Shown here: positions 8,461 to 20,600 of the stretch, one piece after another
How the letters are laid out: the number at the start of each line of letters is the position of its first letter
Numbering within the stretch: position 1 is the first letter of the stretch
DNA from: JAIBJN01 sp963838795
Lineage (GTDB): Bacteria; Actinomycetota; Thermoleophilia; Gaiellales; Gaiellaceae
Direction of reading: 5' to 3'
NCBI GenBank assembly: GCA_963838795.1
Contig: CAWISL010000011.1
Location: 434,001 to 498,000, forward strand
Length of the DNA stretch: 64,000 nt
Program-made: the position numbers and the translations under genes
Notes under the pieces: generated by a model
Database searches by the model: none
What the model was told of the DNA's origin: nothing
The model's input: only the letters and a program-made list of their open reading frames with translations

Positions 8461-9650
8461 GGGGCGGTCCCTGTCTCGGTCGCGTCGGAGATCTCGCGCG
8501 TCACCTCGACGATGTCCCGGTTGGCGTTGAAGATCCGCAGCTGGCGGTCGGAGCCGTTGCCGCGGGCGAGGATGTCGCGGATGCCCTCGAGCTCGCGGTC
8601 GGAGCCGAGCTCGCGGGCATGCGGCTCGATGTCGCGAAGCGCCCTGCGGATGAGCTGGGCGATCGGCACGCGGTTTCGCCGGCCGGTGACCAGGTCCATG
8701 ACCGGCGCCTCGAGCCCGTAGCGCGCGCCCAGCCATTTGTTCTCGGTGACGAGAATGCGATGGTAGGTCGGCAGCTCCTTGCCGGCGTCGTAGAGCTCGG
8801 CGTAGTGCTTGACGAGCCCCTGGACGTACGCCGTGAGCGCGACGGTCTCCTCGACCCGGGTGATCGCGTCCATCACCCGCACCTCGATCGTCCCGAAGCG
8901 CGGGTGCGGCCGCACGTCCCACCAGATGTGCGTGTAGTCGGCGATGCACCCGGTCTTCTCCAGCTGGCCGACCACCTCGGCGTAGTCGTCGTAGCCGCTG
9001 AAGCGGGGCGGCGGGCCGGAGCGCGGGAAGGCGGCGAAGACCATCTGCCGGCTCGACGAGAGGCCCGTCGGCTCGCCGCGCCAGAACGGCGAGCTCGCGG
9101 ACAGCGCGAGCAGCTCGCTCAGGTGAACGAGCAGCGCGCTGATGACGTGGATCGCCTTCTCCGGGTCGTCCACAGCGACGTGGATGTGGCAGCCGAAGAT
9201 CAGCTCGCGCCGGGCCACGTACTGGAGCTGGTCAACGAGGTTCCGGTAGCGGTCGCGCGCCGTGATCCGCTGGCGTTCGAAGAGGCTGAACGGGTGCGTG
9301 CCGGCGGAGCCCACGCGGAGGCCCTCGCTTCGGGCGGCCTGCGTCACGTGCGCGCGGAGCGCGCGGAGCTCGCTCTCGATCGCTCCCGCCGTCTTGCACA
9401 CCGGCGTCGAGATCTCCAGCACAGACTGCATCAGCTCGGGGCCCACCCGCTCGTCGAACTCGCCGTCCATCGCCGCGGTCAGGACCGTGTCCACGTGCTG
9501 GACGAGATCGAATGTCTGCGGGTCGAGAAGCATGTACTCCTCCTCGACCCCCAGGGTGAACGGCTCCGACGCGCCGAAGCGGTGGTCGAGCACGCTTCCC
9601 CCTTCGGCGAAGCCCTTTCCGGTGATCGACGCTGGGTAGATCTGCTTCAT
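8457..9650 (-). CDS. ybdK: Carboxylate-amine ligase, GCS2/YbdK family
   Basis: A 397-residue enzyme from ATG 9650. The N-terminal signature FTLGVEEEYMLLDPQT and later strings FGCHIHVAVDD, WWDVRPHPRFGTIEVRV and VTENKWLGARYG identify the glutamate-cysteine ligase type 2 family. Members join a carboxylate (classically glutamate) to an amine such as cysteine using ATP; several actinobacterial homologues have weak or unknown activity. It starts the minus-strand operon with the peroxiredoxin. Confidence 0.9.
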   Translation of the reverse strand: MKQIYPASITGKGFAEGGSVLDHRFGASEPFTLGVEEEYMLLDPQTFDLVQHVDTVLTAAMDGEFDERVGPELMQSVLEISTPVCKTAGAIESELRALRAHVTQAARSEGLRVGSAGTHPFSLFERQRITARDRYRNLVDQLQYVARRELIFGCHIHVAVDDPEKAIHVISALLVHLSELLALSASSPFWRGEPTGLSSSRQMVFAAFPRSGPPPRFSGYDDYAEVVGQLEKTGCIADYTHIWWDVRPHPRFGTIEVRVMDAITRVEETVALTAYVQGLVKHYAELYDAGKELPTYHRILVTENKWLGARYGLEAPVMDLVTGRRNRVPIAQLIRRALRDIEPHARELGSDRELEGIRDILARGNGSDRQLRIFNANRDIVEVTREISDATETGTAP

Positions 9651-9758
9651 GGAAGGCACGAACTCTACTCCGGGTCCGACGGAAGAAGAGCTGCCCGGTC
9701 GCCGTCTCGTGTGCAACGGCACGTTTGGAGACGGACGGGAAGAAAGGGAGGCACGAAG

Positions 9759-10217
9759 ATGCGGAACCGGAGAAGGAATTGGCTCCTCAGGCGTCTGGTT
9801 CTCGGGCTCGCGGTCGCGGCGATCGCAGCCCCGACCGCGCTGGCCGGCCTCGACGAGGGCGGCACGGCCCGGTCCGACGGCGGCACGACCGCCGTCATCA
9901 AGGGCGACGACAAGGTGCTCGCCGTCGACGGCGGCGGCCTCCTCGTCAAGGGCGACGACAAGGTGTTCGCACCTGCACCCAGGAGCGACGGCGTCCTCGT
10001 CAAGGGCGACGACAAGGTGATCCCCACGGTCAGCGAGCCGATCCAGGTCGGTCGGCCCTCGGGCCGCCAGGTCCCGATCGCGGCCACGGGCACCGGCACC
10101 AGCGACTTCAACTGGGGCGACGCTCTCATCGGGGCAGCCGCCGCGCTGGGTCTCGCGCTCCTCGCGTACGGAGCGGTGCGCTCCACGCGGGGCATGAGCC
10201 GCCCGGCCACTACCTGA
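9759..10217 (+). CDS. Exported small protein with KGDDKV repeats
   Basis: A 152-residue protein from ATG 9759, preceded by a strong AGGGAGG at good spacing. It has a basic N-terminus and signal peptide (cleavage near ALAG at about residue 30). Next come three copies of a repeat with core KGDDKV, at about residues 48, 63 and 80, each preceded by V-(I/L)-(V/I). A C-terminal membrane helix (ALIGAAAALGLALLAYGAV) and a short basic tail end it. The shape suggests a membrane-anchored, surface-facing peptide display or metal-binding segment. I do not recognise the family. Confidence 0.75.
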   Translation: MRNRRRNWLLRRLVLGLAVAAIAAPTALAGLDEGGTARSDGGTTAVIKGDDKVLAVDGGGLLVKGDDKVFAPAPRSDGVLVKGDDKVIPTVSEPIQVGRPSGRQVPIAATGTGTSDFNWGDALIGAAAALGLALLAYGAVRSTRGMSRPATT

Positions 10218-10276
10218 TCGCTGCGTCACCGACACAGGCGGGTCCTCCGGGGCTCGCCTGTGCTCGTGCTGGCAGG

Positions 10277-10813
10277 ATGATGGACGTGCGCAGCTTCGGA
10301 GCAGTCGTGTGTCTCGTCGCCATGCTCGGTGCCGCCGCCGCCTGCGGCGGCGATGAGTCGAGCCTGCCGACCACGACGGTTTCGAGCCCGCAGGCGACGA
10401 CGGGCGACGAGGAAGCCACGACGAGCAGCCCCGAGGCCAGGGTGCCCACCGTGGTCATCGAGACCGCCGACGGCGAGGTCCTGGTGCCGGTCGAGGTCGC
10501 CGACAGCGCTGACGAGCGCGAGGTGGGCCTCATGAACCGTGAGTCCCTGCCAGAGGATGCCGGGATGATCTTCCTCTTCGACGACGACTCGAGCGGCGGC
10601 TTCTGGATGAAGGACACGCTGATCCCGCTTTCGATCGCCTTCGCGGACGCCGACGGGGTGATCCTCAACATCCTGGACATGGAGCCGTGCGAGACCGACC
10701 CCTGCGAGATCTACGATCCTGGCGTCACCTACCGCAGCGCGCTCGAGGTGAACCAGGGCGCCTTCTCGCGCTGGGGCGTCGAGGAAGGCGACCGGCTCAC
10801 GCTCGAGAGCTAA
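10277..10813 (+). CDS. DUF192 family lipoprotein
   Basis: A 178-residue protein from ATG 10277 (a second ATG follows at once). The N-terminus has a lipoprotein signal with AAAC as lipobox, then a Thr/Ser-rich linker and a DUF192 domain: VEVADSADEREVGLMNRESLPEDAGMIF, then GGFWMKDTLIPLSIAF, the most typical string of the family. DUF192 domains are small beta barrels of unknown function, often surface-attached. A strong hairpin terminator follows immediately. Confidence 0.85.
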   Translation: MMDVRSFGAVVCLVAMLGAAAACGGDESSLPTTTVSSPQATTGDEEATTSSPEARVPTVVIETADGEVLVPVEVADSADEREVGLMNRESLPEDAGMIFLFDDDSSGGFWMKDTLIPLSIAFADADGVILNILDMEPCETDPCEIYDPGVTYRSALEVNQGAFSRWGVEEGDRLTLES

Positions 10814-10815
10814 GA

Positions 10816-10844
10816 AGAGCCCGAATCAGAATGATTCGGGCTCT
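10816..10844. terminator. Bidirectional hairpin terminator
   Basis: A perfect 13-bp stem (AGAGCCCGAATCA / TGATTCGGGCTCT) with a GAA loop lies between the convergent DUF192 and RidA genes and touches the stop codon of the latter. The symmetrical position suggests it stops transcription from both sides. Confidence 0.8.
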
Positions 10845-11238
10845 AGGTCGTGACGACGGCCTCCGCTTCGATCTCCAGGAGCCAGCGCGGATCGAGCAGG
10901 GCCGCCACGACGACGGTCGTGTTCGCCGGCCGAACCTCGGAGAACGCCTCTCCGTGCGCCTTGGCGAAGCCATCGAACGCTGCCGCGTCCGTCAGGTAGG
11001 CGCGCGTGCGCACGACGTCCTCGAGGGAGGCGCCGGCCTCCCGGAGCGCGTTGGCGACGATCTCCAGGCAGCGTCTCGCCTGTCCGTAGGCATCCGACGG
11101 CGGGTCGGAGCCGTCGGCCATGATCGGCGCCGAGCCGGCGACGAACACCCGGTCGCCGACGCGCACCGCGCGCGAGTAGCCGACCACCGGCTCGTACGGA
11201 GACCCGGAGGAGACGATCTGGCGCTCCACGTCGGCCAC
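10843..11238 (-). CDS. RidA/YjgF family protein
   Basis: A 131-residue protein from GTG 11238. RidA proteins hydrolyse reactive enamine/imine intermediates. The family pattern is clear: VGDRVFVAGSAPI, then CLEIVANALREAGASLEDVVRTRAYLTDAAAF, and RPANTTVVVAALLDPRWLLEIEAEA, where the Arg-Pro and the final Glu form the active site. It is divergent from the serine hydrolase, with only 14 bases between the starts. Confidence 0.9.
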   Translation of the reverse strand: MADVERQIVSSGSPYEPVVGYSRAVRVGDRVFVAGSAPIMADGSDPPSDAYGQARRCLEIVANALREAGASLEDVVRTRAYLTDAAAFDGFAKAHGEAFSEVRPANTTVVVAALLDPRWLLEIEAEAVVTT

Positions 11239-11252
11239 TAGTATCGCCGACC

Positions 11253-12065
11253 GTGGAGGCTCTCGACCAGGTCGGCTCGTGGCCGGCGCCCACCGCGGCA
11301 GTCGCGGTCGTCACCCCGGAGGGCGTCGTCGGAGAACGCGGCCCCGGGGACCTCGTCCTCCGGTGGGCCTCCGTGACGAAGCTCCTGACGGCGTACGCGC
11401 TCCTGATCGCGGCGGAGGAGGGGGCTCTCGACCTGGACGAGCCTGCGGGGCCTCCCGGCTCGACCGTCCGTCACCTGCTCGCGCACGCATCAGGGCTCCC
11501 CTTCGAGGGCGACGTCCCGATCGCCAAGCCCGGGGAGCGGCGCATCTACTCGAACTCGGGCTTCGACCTGCTGGGAGCGAGGGTGGCCGAGCGCGCCGAG
11601 ATGCGGTTCCGCGACTACCTGCAGGCAGCTGTTCTCGAGCCGCTCGGGCTCGCAGGGGCCGAGCTGCGCGGTCGCCCCTCCGAGGGGCTCTGGGGGACGC
11701 TGGCCGACCTGTCGGCGTTCGGACGCGAGCTGCTCGCGCCGACGCTGGTCGCGTCGGAAACGCTCGCGGAGGCGACCGCGGTCGCCTTCCCGGGGCTCGT
11801 CGGCGTTCTCCCGGGCCTCGGTCGGCAGGATCCGAACGACTGGGGCCTCGGCTTCGAGCTCAGGGACGCGAAGCGCCCCCACTGGACGGGAGCGTCGAAC
11901 TCGCCGCGCACGTTCGGCCATTTCGGCGGCGCGGGCACGTTCCTCTGGGTCGACCCGGACGCGGTCGTGGCATGCGCGTGCCTGACGGACCTCGAGTTCG
12001 GCGACTGGGCGCTCGCCGCGTGGCCTCCCCTAGCGGACGCCGTGCTCGCCGAGCTCGCCGCCTGA
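11253..12065 (+). CDS. Serine hydrolase, beta-lactamase/esterase class C fold
   Basis: A 270-residue protein from GTG 11253. S40-V-T-K43 is the catalytic S-x-x-K, YSN is the second motif and HFGGAGT occupies the KTG/HxG place. The protein is shorter than full class C beta-lactamases and has no signal peptide, so a cytoplasmic esterase or amidase is more likely than drug resistance. Substrate unknown. Confidence 0.85.
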   Translation: MEALDQVGSWPAPTAAVAVVTPEGVVGERGPGDLVLRWASVTKLLTAYALLIAAEEGALDLDEPAGPPGSTVRHLLAHASGLPFEGDVPIAKPGERRIYSNSGFDLLGARVAERAEMRFRDYLQAAVLEPLGLAGAELRGRPSEGLWGTLADLSAFGRELLAPTLVASETLAEATAVAFPGLVGVLPGLGRQDPNDWGLGFELRDAKRPHWTGASNSPRTFGHFGGAGTFLWVDPDAVVACACLTDLEFGDWALAAWPPLADAVLAELAA

Positions 12066-12079
12066 GGTCGCGTGGACGG

Positions 12080-12376
12080 CTACGCGCTCGCGCCCGCGAT
12101 GGCCTCGTAGGCGGACCGCTCGCAGGTCGCGACGGCCGACGGGGTGAGCGCCCGCAGGCGCCCGTGGGCCCGGTCGCCCGGTCGCAGGACCCCCTCCGGC
12201 CCGTTTACGAGGCCGCTCAGGACGACGGCGAAGCGATCCGCGGCGTCGAGCTCCTCGCCCGGGGCGAGCTCGTGACGCTCCAGCTCCCGTGCGAGCCTCG
12301 TGAGCGTCTCGCCGGGAAGCACGGAGAGCTCGGCGACCCGAGCCAGCTCGTGGACGGTCGCGGCCTGGTGCCTCAA
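12080..12376 (-). CDS. Small cNMP-binding-domain-like protein
   Basis: A 98-residue protein from TTG 12376. The order LSVLPGETLTRLARELERHELAPGEEL, FAVVLSGLV, GVLRPGDRAHG resembles the beta-roll of a CRP-type cyclic-nucleotide domain, but the phosphate-binding cassette (E...R-T-A) is missing, so nucleotide binding is doubtful. No DNA-binding domain is attached. Divergent from the Nudix gene. Confidence 0.6.
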   Translation of the reverse strand: MRHQAATVHELARVAELSVLPGETLTRLARELERHELAPGEELDAADRFAVVLSGLVNGPEGVLRPGDRAHGRLRALTPSAVATCERSAYEAIAGASA

Positions 12377-12390
12377 GTAGGCTCGATCCT

Positions 12391-12909
12391 ATGGCAACGT
12401 CCGCGCAGCTCGCCGAGTGGCGCTACTGCCCACGCTGCCAGGCGCCGCTCGACCACGCCGAGCGCTCCGTCCGTTGCACGTCCTGCGGGCTCGAGGAGCA
12501 CGGAAATCCGGCGCCCACGGTCAGCGCCCTCATCCGCGACGACCAGGGCCGCATCCTGCTGGCGCGCCGCGCCGCCCAGCCGGGCGTCGGCCTCTGGGAT
12601 CTGCTCGGAGGCTTCATGGACGAGGGCGAGGAGCCCGTCGAAGCGCTTCGGCGTGAGCTGCGCGAGGAGACGGGGCTCGAGGTGGAGCCGGGTGAGTTCC
12701 TGGGCGGGATCCCCGACCGCTACGGCGACGACGGGAACTGGACCGTCAACCTCTACTGGGCGGCGCGCCTGGGCGCCGGCGAGCCGCAGCCCGCCGACGA
12801 CGTCGCCGAGCTCGCCTGGTTCCCGGCCGACGCGCTTCCGCCCCGGAGCGAGTTCGCGTTCGCCAACACGGTCGAGCTGCTCGAGCGGGCAGGCGTCACC
12901 TTCTCGTAG
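12391..12909 (+). CDS. Nudix hydrolase with zinc ribbon
   Basis: A 172-residue protein. An N-terminal zinc ribbon (CPRC ... CTSC) precedes a full Nudix box, starting GGFMDEGEEPVEALRREL and ending REETGL, whose Glu residues bind the metal. This layout is shared with NADH pyrophosphatase-like enzymes that cleave nucleoside-diphosphate-linked compounds. Its TAG is followed directly by the ATG of the EamA gene, so the two are co-transcribed. Confidence 0.9.
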   Translation: MATSAQLAEWRYCPRCQAPLDHAERSVRCTSCGLEEHGNPAPTVSALIRDDQGRILLARRAAQPGVGLWDLLGGFMDEGEEPVEALRRELREETGLEVEPGEFLGGIPDRYGDDGNWTVNLYWAARLGAGEPQPADDVAELAWFPADALPPRSEFAFANTVELLERAGVTFS

Positions 12910-13749
12910 ATGACAGGCCCGCTGCTCGCGCTCTCCGCGAGCCTGAGCTGGGGGTTCGGCGACTTTCTCGCCGGGCTGCGGACCAGGCGCCTTCCGGTCG
13001 TCACCGTCCTCCTCGTCTCGCAGGCGGCCGGGCTGGTCACGATCGCGCTCGTCGTCGCGCTCCGTGGCGCCGGTCCCCCGGACGCTCGCTTCCTCGCCTT
13101 CGGCTCGCTGGCCGGCCTCGCCGGCGCGGTTGGCCTCGCCGCGCTCTACCGCGGCCTCGCCGTCGGGCCGATGAGCATCGTGGCGCCGATCTCCGGGACG
13201 GCGGCCATCGTCCCCGTCGTGGCCGGCATCCTCGCGGGCGAGCGGCCAAGCCCGGCCCAGGCCGCCGGGATCGGGCTCGCGGTGGCGGGCGTCGTTCTCG
13301 CGTCGCGCACGCAGGGAGCCGACGGCCGGCACGGAAGCAGGGCCGAGGGGGTGGGCCTGGCGCTCGTCGCGGCGCTCGCCTTCGGCCTGCTTCTCGTCGC
13401 CCTCGGCGAGGCAAGCGAAGGCGATCCGTACTGGGGAACGCTCGCCATGCGGGGCGCCTCGTTCTCGCTCATCGTCCTCGCCGCCCTCGTCCTGCGGCCG
13501 AGCGTCTCGCTGCGCGAGCGCGACCTTCCTATCCTGCTCCTCGTCGGCGTGCTGGACACTGCCGGCAACGCGCTCTTCGCCGTCGCCACGACCAAGAGCC
13601 TGCTGGCCGTCGTCGCAGTCCTCGGGCAGCTCTATCCCGTGGTGACGGTGCTCCTCGCGCGGCTCGTCCTCGGCGAGCGGATCTCGCGCGGGCAAGGCGT
13701 CGGCGTCCTCAGCGCGTTCGCAGGGGTCGCGCTGATCACCGCCGGCTAG
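12910..13749 (+). CDS. EamA (DMT superfamily) transporter
   Basis: A 279-residue membrane protein with about ten helices in two EamA repeats (for example LSASLSWGFGDFLAG and LVAALAFGLLLVALGEA). It begins one base after the Nudix stop. Substrates of this family are usually small metabolites; none can be named here. Confidence 0.85.
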   Translation: MTGPLLALSASLSWGFGDFLAGLRTRRLPVVTVLLVSQAAGLVTIALVVALRGAGPPDARFLAFGSLAGLAGAVGLAALYRGLAVGPMSIVAPISGTAAIVPVVAGILAGERPSPAQAAGIGLAVAGVVLASRTQGADGRHGSRAEGVGLALVAALAFGLLLVALGEASEGDPYWGTLAMRGASFSLIVLAALVLRPSVSLRERDLPILLLVGVLDTAGNALFAVATTKSLLAVVAVLGQLYPVVTVLLARLVLGERISRGQGVGVLSAFAGVALITAG

Positions 13750-13777
13750 TCGAGGACTGGCCGGAAGACCAGCAACG

Positions 13778-13795
13778 ATAGGCCGAACGGCCTAT
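13778..13795. promoter_or_regulatory. 18-bp palindrome, copy 1
   Basis: ATAGGCCGAACGGCCTAT is a perfect dyad with 8-bp arms and an AA centre, too tight a loop for a hairpin and so probably a protein-binding site. A copy with 16 of 18 identical bases lies at 17432-17449. It sits upstream of the 45-residue ORF and downstream of the EamA gene. Confidence 0.5.
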
Positions 13796-13833
13796 ACAGC
13801 CCTCGTGCCCTGCGGCCGATACATCGCCGCAGA

Positions 13834-13971
13834 ATGGACGGGACACACTCGATCGAAGACCACCTGCGCGACGACTGGATCGACGCCTGGATTGCGGAGG
13901 GTCTCGACGCTGTCGAGACGTTCCTCCGCAACCATGCGGCGTTCGACACCTTCCTCGAAGACCGCGACTAG
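13834..13971 (+). CDS. Putative 45-residue acidic protein
   Basis: ATG 13834 to TAG 13971 encodes a 45-residue acidic, helix-prone peptide (MDGTHSIEDHLRDDWIDAWI at the start). Codon third positions are nearly all G or C, like its neighbours. The stop codon overlaps that of the convergent thioredoxin gene. No family is recognised and no strong ribosome site is seen. Confidence 0.45.
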   Translation: MDGTHSIEDHLRDDWIDAWIAEGLDAVETFLRNHAAFDTFLEDRD

Positions 13972-14291
13972 CTGGCCTGCGCGAGGCCGAGCGAGGCCTC
14001 GAGCATCCGCTTCGGCTGGGCGCCGACCGCCGCCGCGGCCGGCTCGCCGCCCTTGAAGAGCAGGATCGTTGGGATCGAGAGGATTCCGTAGCGCTGCTGC
14101 AGCTCGGGCTCCTCGTCGATGTTCACCTTGACGACGCGGAGCTCGTCCGCGCGCTCCTCCGCGATCTGCTCGAGAATGGGCGAGACGGCGCGGCACGGGC
14201 CACACCACTCCGCCCAGAAGTCGACGATCACCGGGGTCTCGCTTCCGAGCACCTCGGCGTCGAATTGAGAGGTCGTGATGGCTTCTGTCAT
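13968..14291 (-). CDS. trxA: Thioredoxin
   Basis: A 107-residue protein from ATG 14291 with the canonical active site WCGPC (C30, C33), preceded by VIVDFWAE and followed by the cis-Pro loop SIPTILLFKGG. General protein disulphide reductase of the cytoplasm. It is divergent from the synthetase gene, only 28 bases away. Confidence 0.95.
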   Translation of the reverse strand: MTEAITTSQFDAEVLGSETPVIVDFWAEWCGPCRAVSPILEQIAEERADELRVVKVNIDEEPELQQRYGILSIPTILLFKGGEPAAAAVGAQPKRMLEASLGLAQAS

Positions 14292-14319
14292 GACCCTTCA
14301 AACGTAGACTGACCGCCAG

Positions 14320-17376
<3,057 letters not shown>

Positions 17377-17431
17377 AGCCGGATCTCGATAAGAACAGCA
17401 TTTGTAAGTAGCATCCACAGGCTTTTCAAAG

Positions 17432-17449
17432 ATGGGCCGATCGGCCTAT
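17432..17449. promoter_or_regulatory. 18-bp palindrome, copy 2
   Basis: ATGGGCCGATCGGCCTAT, a near-perfect dyad sharing 16 of 18 bases with the site at 13778-13795. It directly abuts the -35 element of the small-RNA promoter, a position suited to an activator or repressor. Confidence 0.5.
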
Positions 17450-17477
17450 TGGAACTGGCGACGCCTGGCGTTAGCGT
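17449..17477 (+). promoter_or_regulatory. Candidate promoter of the small RNA
   Basis: TTGGAA and TAGCGT (the TANNNT -10 common in high-GC Gram-positives) are separated by exactly 17 bases, predicting a start near 17484. Confidence 0.45.
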
Positions 17478-17483
17478 GGCCCC

Positions 17484-17584
17484 CACTGGGCGATGCGAAC
17501 CGCGGTGTGTGTCCCTGGCCATGTAATCCGCGGTGAGCAATCTGGAAAGACCCGCCGCGCTTACCCCCCGAGCGGCGGGTCTTT
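17484..17584 (+). ncRNA. Candidate small RNA with C-rich terminator loop (6C-like)
   Basis: No good reading frame exists between ileS and the kinase gene. After the promoter come a C-rich start (CCCC then ACTGGG), a hairpin with 7-bp arms ACCGCGG (17499-17505) and CCGCGGT (17528-17534), and a 13-bp terminator hairpin whose loop contains six C in a row. The actinobacterial 6C RNA class is defined by stem-loops with runs of six or more C. Only one such loop is seen here, so the match is partial. Confidence 0.45.
17546..17584 (+). terminator. Strong rho-independent terminator with CCCCCC loop
   Basis: Arms AAAGACCCGCCGC and GCGGCGGGTCTTT pair perfectly over 13 bp around a 13-base loop holding six consecutive C. 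It ends the small RNA and separates it from the kinase gene. Confidence 0.8.
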
Positions 17585-17654
17585 CCCGTTCCAGTAGCCG
17601 GCGGCCGGGCGACGGTCCGACGGCACGCTGCCTATCATCACCCCAGGACGCCCG

Positions 17655-20600
17655 GTGGATGACGACCGTCAGCTGATGCTCCTGCACGCCGTTCCGCTCC
17701 TGGTCCTGGCTGGGCTGTACGGGCTCGTCTCGATCCTCCTCGGCTTCTCGCTCCTGCGGGAGCGCCGTGCATCCGGTCTCGGAGTCGGGATCTGGCTGCT
17801 CTTCACGGTGGTCGCCGCCATCTCGGCGCTCCTCGCCGCGCTCGCGCTTGCGGGCAGCGACCCGCTCGCCGACGAGCCGTCCTGGCTCGTGATCCTGAGC
17901 GCAGCCGCGATCGCCGTCCCCGCAGTGATCGTGCTCGTGCGAGGCCACGACCGGGCCCTCCTGGTCACCGCGCGTCGGCGCGTCCACGAGGCGGAGTCGA
18001 TCGCCACCGAGCGCGGCCGCGAGGTAGAAGCGATCTCGCGGCTTTCCACCGCGCTTTCGGGGGCGCAGACCGGGGAGGAGGCAGCGGCCTTGCTCTTCGA
18101 AGAGGTCGAGGCCTTCCTCGAGCCGGATGCGCTCCTGCTGGCCCGCGTCGACAAGGAGCTGAGGACCGCCGTCGGCTTCGCCGCGCGGGGCGTCGACGAG
18201 GACTGGTGGAAGACGATCACGCTCGACCTCGACGAGGAGCGGGGCGCGATCGTCTCGGTCGTCCGCGAGCGAGCTCCTCTTGCCATCGACGACGCCGTCA
18301 CCGCGTCCAACGTGAATCGCGCCCTCGCAGACGCGGTGGGGGCGAAGAGCGCCGCGTTCGTCCCGCTTCTCTCCGAGGGCGACGTCGTGGGCGTGCTCGT
18401 CGCGATGACCCGGACCAGCCACCGTAGCTTCACGACCGCGGAGCTCGACGTCGTGCAGGGCCTGGCCAGCGAGACCGCCCTCGCGCTCGGCCGCACGCGC
18501 TCGAGCGAGGCCCTGCGAATCGCGTTGGAGCGCGAGCGGCTCATCGCCGAGATCGGGAGGCGCGTGCGCTCCGAGCTCGACCTCGACACCGTTCTCCGCG
18601 TTGCGGTCGAGGAGACCGCCAAGGCGGTCGGCGTCACGCGCTCCTTCGTCCGGCTGGGCGAGCTGGGTGAGCCCATGCCGGTGCTCGCCGAGTGGAACGC
18701 GGAGGGAGTCGCCTCCGTGGGAGACGCCGCGCCGCGCCTCCCGGCGCTCAACCTCGCCGCCAGGGAGCGCCGAACCGTCGCCGTCGAGGACGCCGAGAGG
18801 TCCGACGAGATCGCGGACCCGAGCCTCGGCGACCGCCAGGCTCTCCTCGAGCTGGGCACGCGTGCGACCCTGGCGATTCCGATTGTCGTCTTCGACCGGG
18901 TGATCGGCGTCTTCGGCCTCCACCGGGCAGAGGCGTCTCGCTGGCTTCCCGGTGAGATCGCCCTCGCCGAGGCGGTCGCCCGGGAGCTCGGCCTGGCCAT
19001 TCACACCGCCCGCCTCCTGGCGGTGAACGAGCAGCGGCTGCGCCGCCAGGAGACGCTCATCGAGGCCGCGCAGGTACTGACGAGCGACCTCCGCTTCGAG
19101 TCCGTCATCAGGAGGCTCGTGGAGGAGGTGGTCGCGCTCACGGGCGCGGATGCGGCGGACTGCTGGATCCTCGAGCCCGATCGCACGGTCCTCCGCTGCC
19201 GGGCTGTCGTCGGCGTTCCCGAGTGGAACGTCGGCCGTCAAATTCCCCCCGAGGGGACGATCGGGCGCGCCCTGCAGACGGGCAAGAGCATCCTGACCCA
19301 CGACTTTGCCGGCAGCGAGCAGCCGGCTCCGAGCCCGCCGTACGCGATCTTCAGCGACGTGATGTGCACCCCGATCACCTGGCTGGGGGAAGAGCGCGGC
19401 GTGCTCGGCGTCTGCGCGCGCGATCCCAGTCGGTTCGACGAGGGCGACCTCGAGGTCGTCGAGGCCTTCGCGCGGTTTGCCTCGCTCGCTCTCCACAACG
19501 CCGAGAGCTTCGAGGAGCGCGAGCGCCAGACGCAGGCGCAGCGCGGCTTCTACCGGATCGCCCAGGTCCTCGGCTCGACCCTCTCGCGCGCGGAGACCCT
19601 TGACGCGCTCGCGCAGGCCGCGAGCGACGCGCTCGGCGCCGACGCCGCCCTGGTGCTGGAACGCGAGGGGGGCTCGGCGGTCCTGGCGGGGGGTCACGAG
19701 CTTCCCGAGCGGGTCCGCGCGGCCCTGACCGCCGGGGACCAGGCGTCGGCCTGGCCCTTCTCGAGCGCCGAGGCGGAGGAGCAGGTACTGGCAGCCTCCG
19801 AGCTGGCCGCCGACGAACGCTTTGACCCGGTGCTCCGCGAGCCGCTCGTCGCCGAGGGATACGGGTCGCTTCTGTGCGCTCCGGTCACGGGCGTGCGCGA
19901 TCAGGCGTACGCCGTCGTCGTCCTCTTCCGCGGCTCGAGGGCCTTCGTTGACGAGGACGTGCTCCTAACAGGCCATCTGAGCGGCGCCGCCCGCGGGGCG
20001 CTCGAGCGCAGCGAGCTCTTCGAAGGCGAGCGCCGGGGCCGAGCGTACTCTCAGGAGCTCGCGCGGGTCGGCGCGTCGCTCACCACGAGCCTCGATCCCG
20101 GCGTCGTGCTGGAGGAGGTCGTGCGCGAGGCTCCCGGCCTGCTCGACGCCGATGCCGCCCTGATCCGCCTCCTCGAGCACGACGAGCTCGTGGTGCGCGC
20201 GGCGTCAGGCCCCGGGACGGAGCGGCTCGGCGGGACGCGCGCGAGCTCCGCGACCGGAATCTGCGGCGCGGTCGCCCAGGCGCGGGCGCCGATCACCGTC
20301 CGGGATGCGGCCGAGCAGGCTCGGCTTGCCCGGGGCGACCTCCTCCTGGAGCGGGGGGCGGCCGCCGCCCTGGCAGCCCCGCTGGTCGGCCACGGCGGTG
20401 GGCTGTACGGCGTGCTCGCCGTGTACGCCAACGCCCCGCGGGCGTGGCGTGACGACGAGGTGCAGACGCTTTCGGCCCTCGCGGCCACGGCCTCCGCGTC
20501 CGTCGCCAATGCCGAGCTCTACCAGCGTGTCACGGAGGAGAAGGAGCGGAGCGGGGCGATCCTCGCGAACATCGCCGACGGGATCGTGGCGATCGGCCGG

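Noticed and set aside
14292..14319. T-box riboswitch before ileS
   Set aside because: Only 28 bases separate ileS from the divergent trxA start, far too short for a T-box leader.
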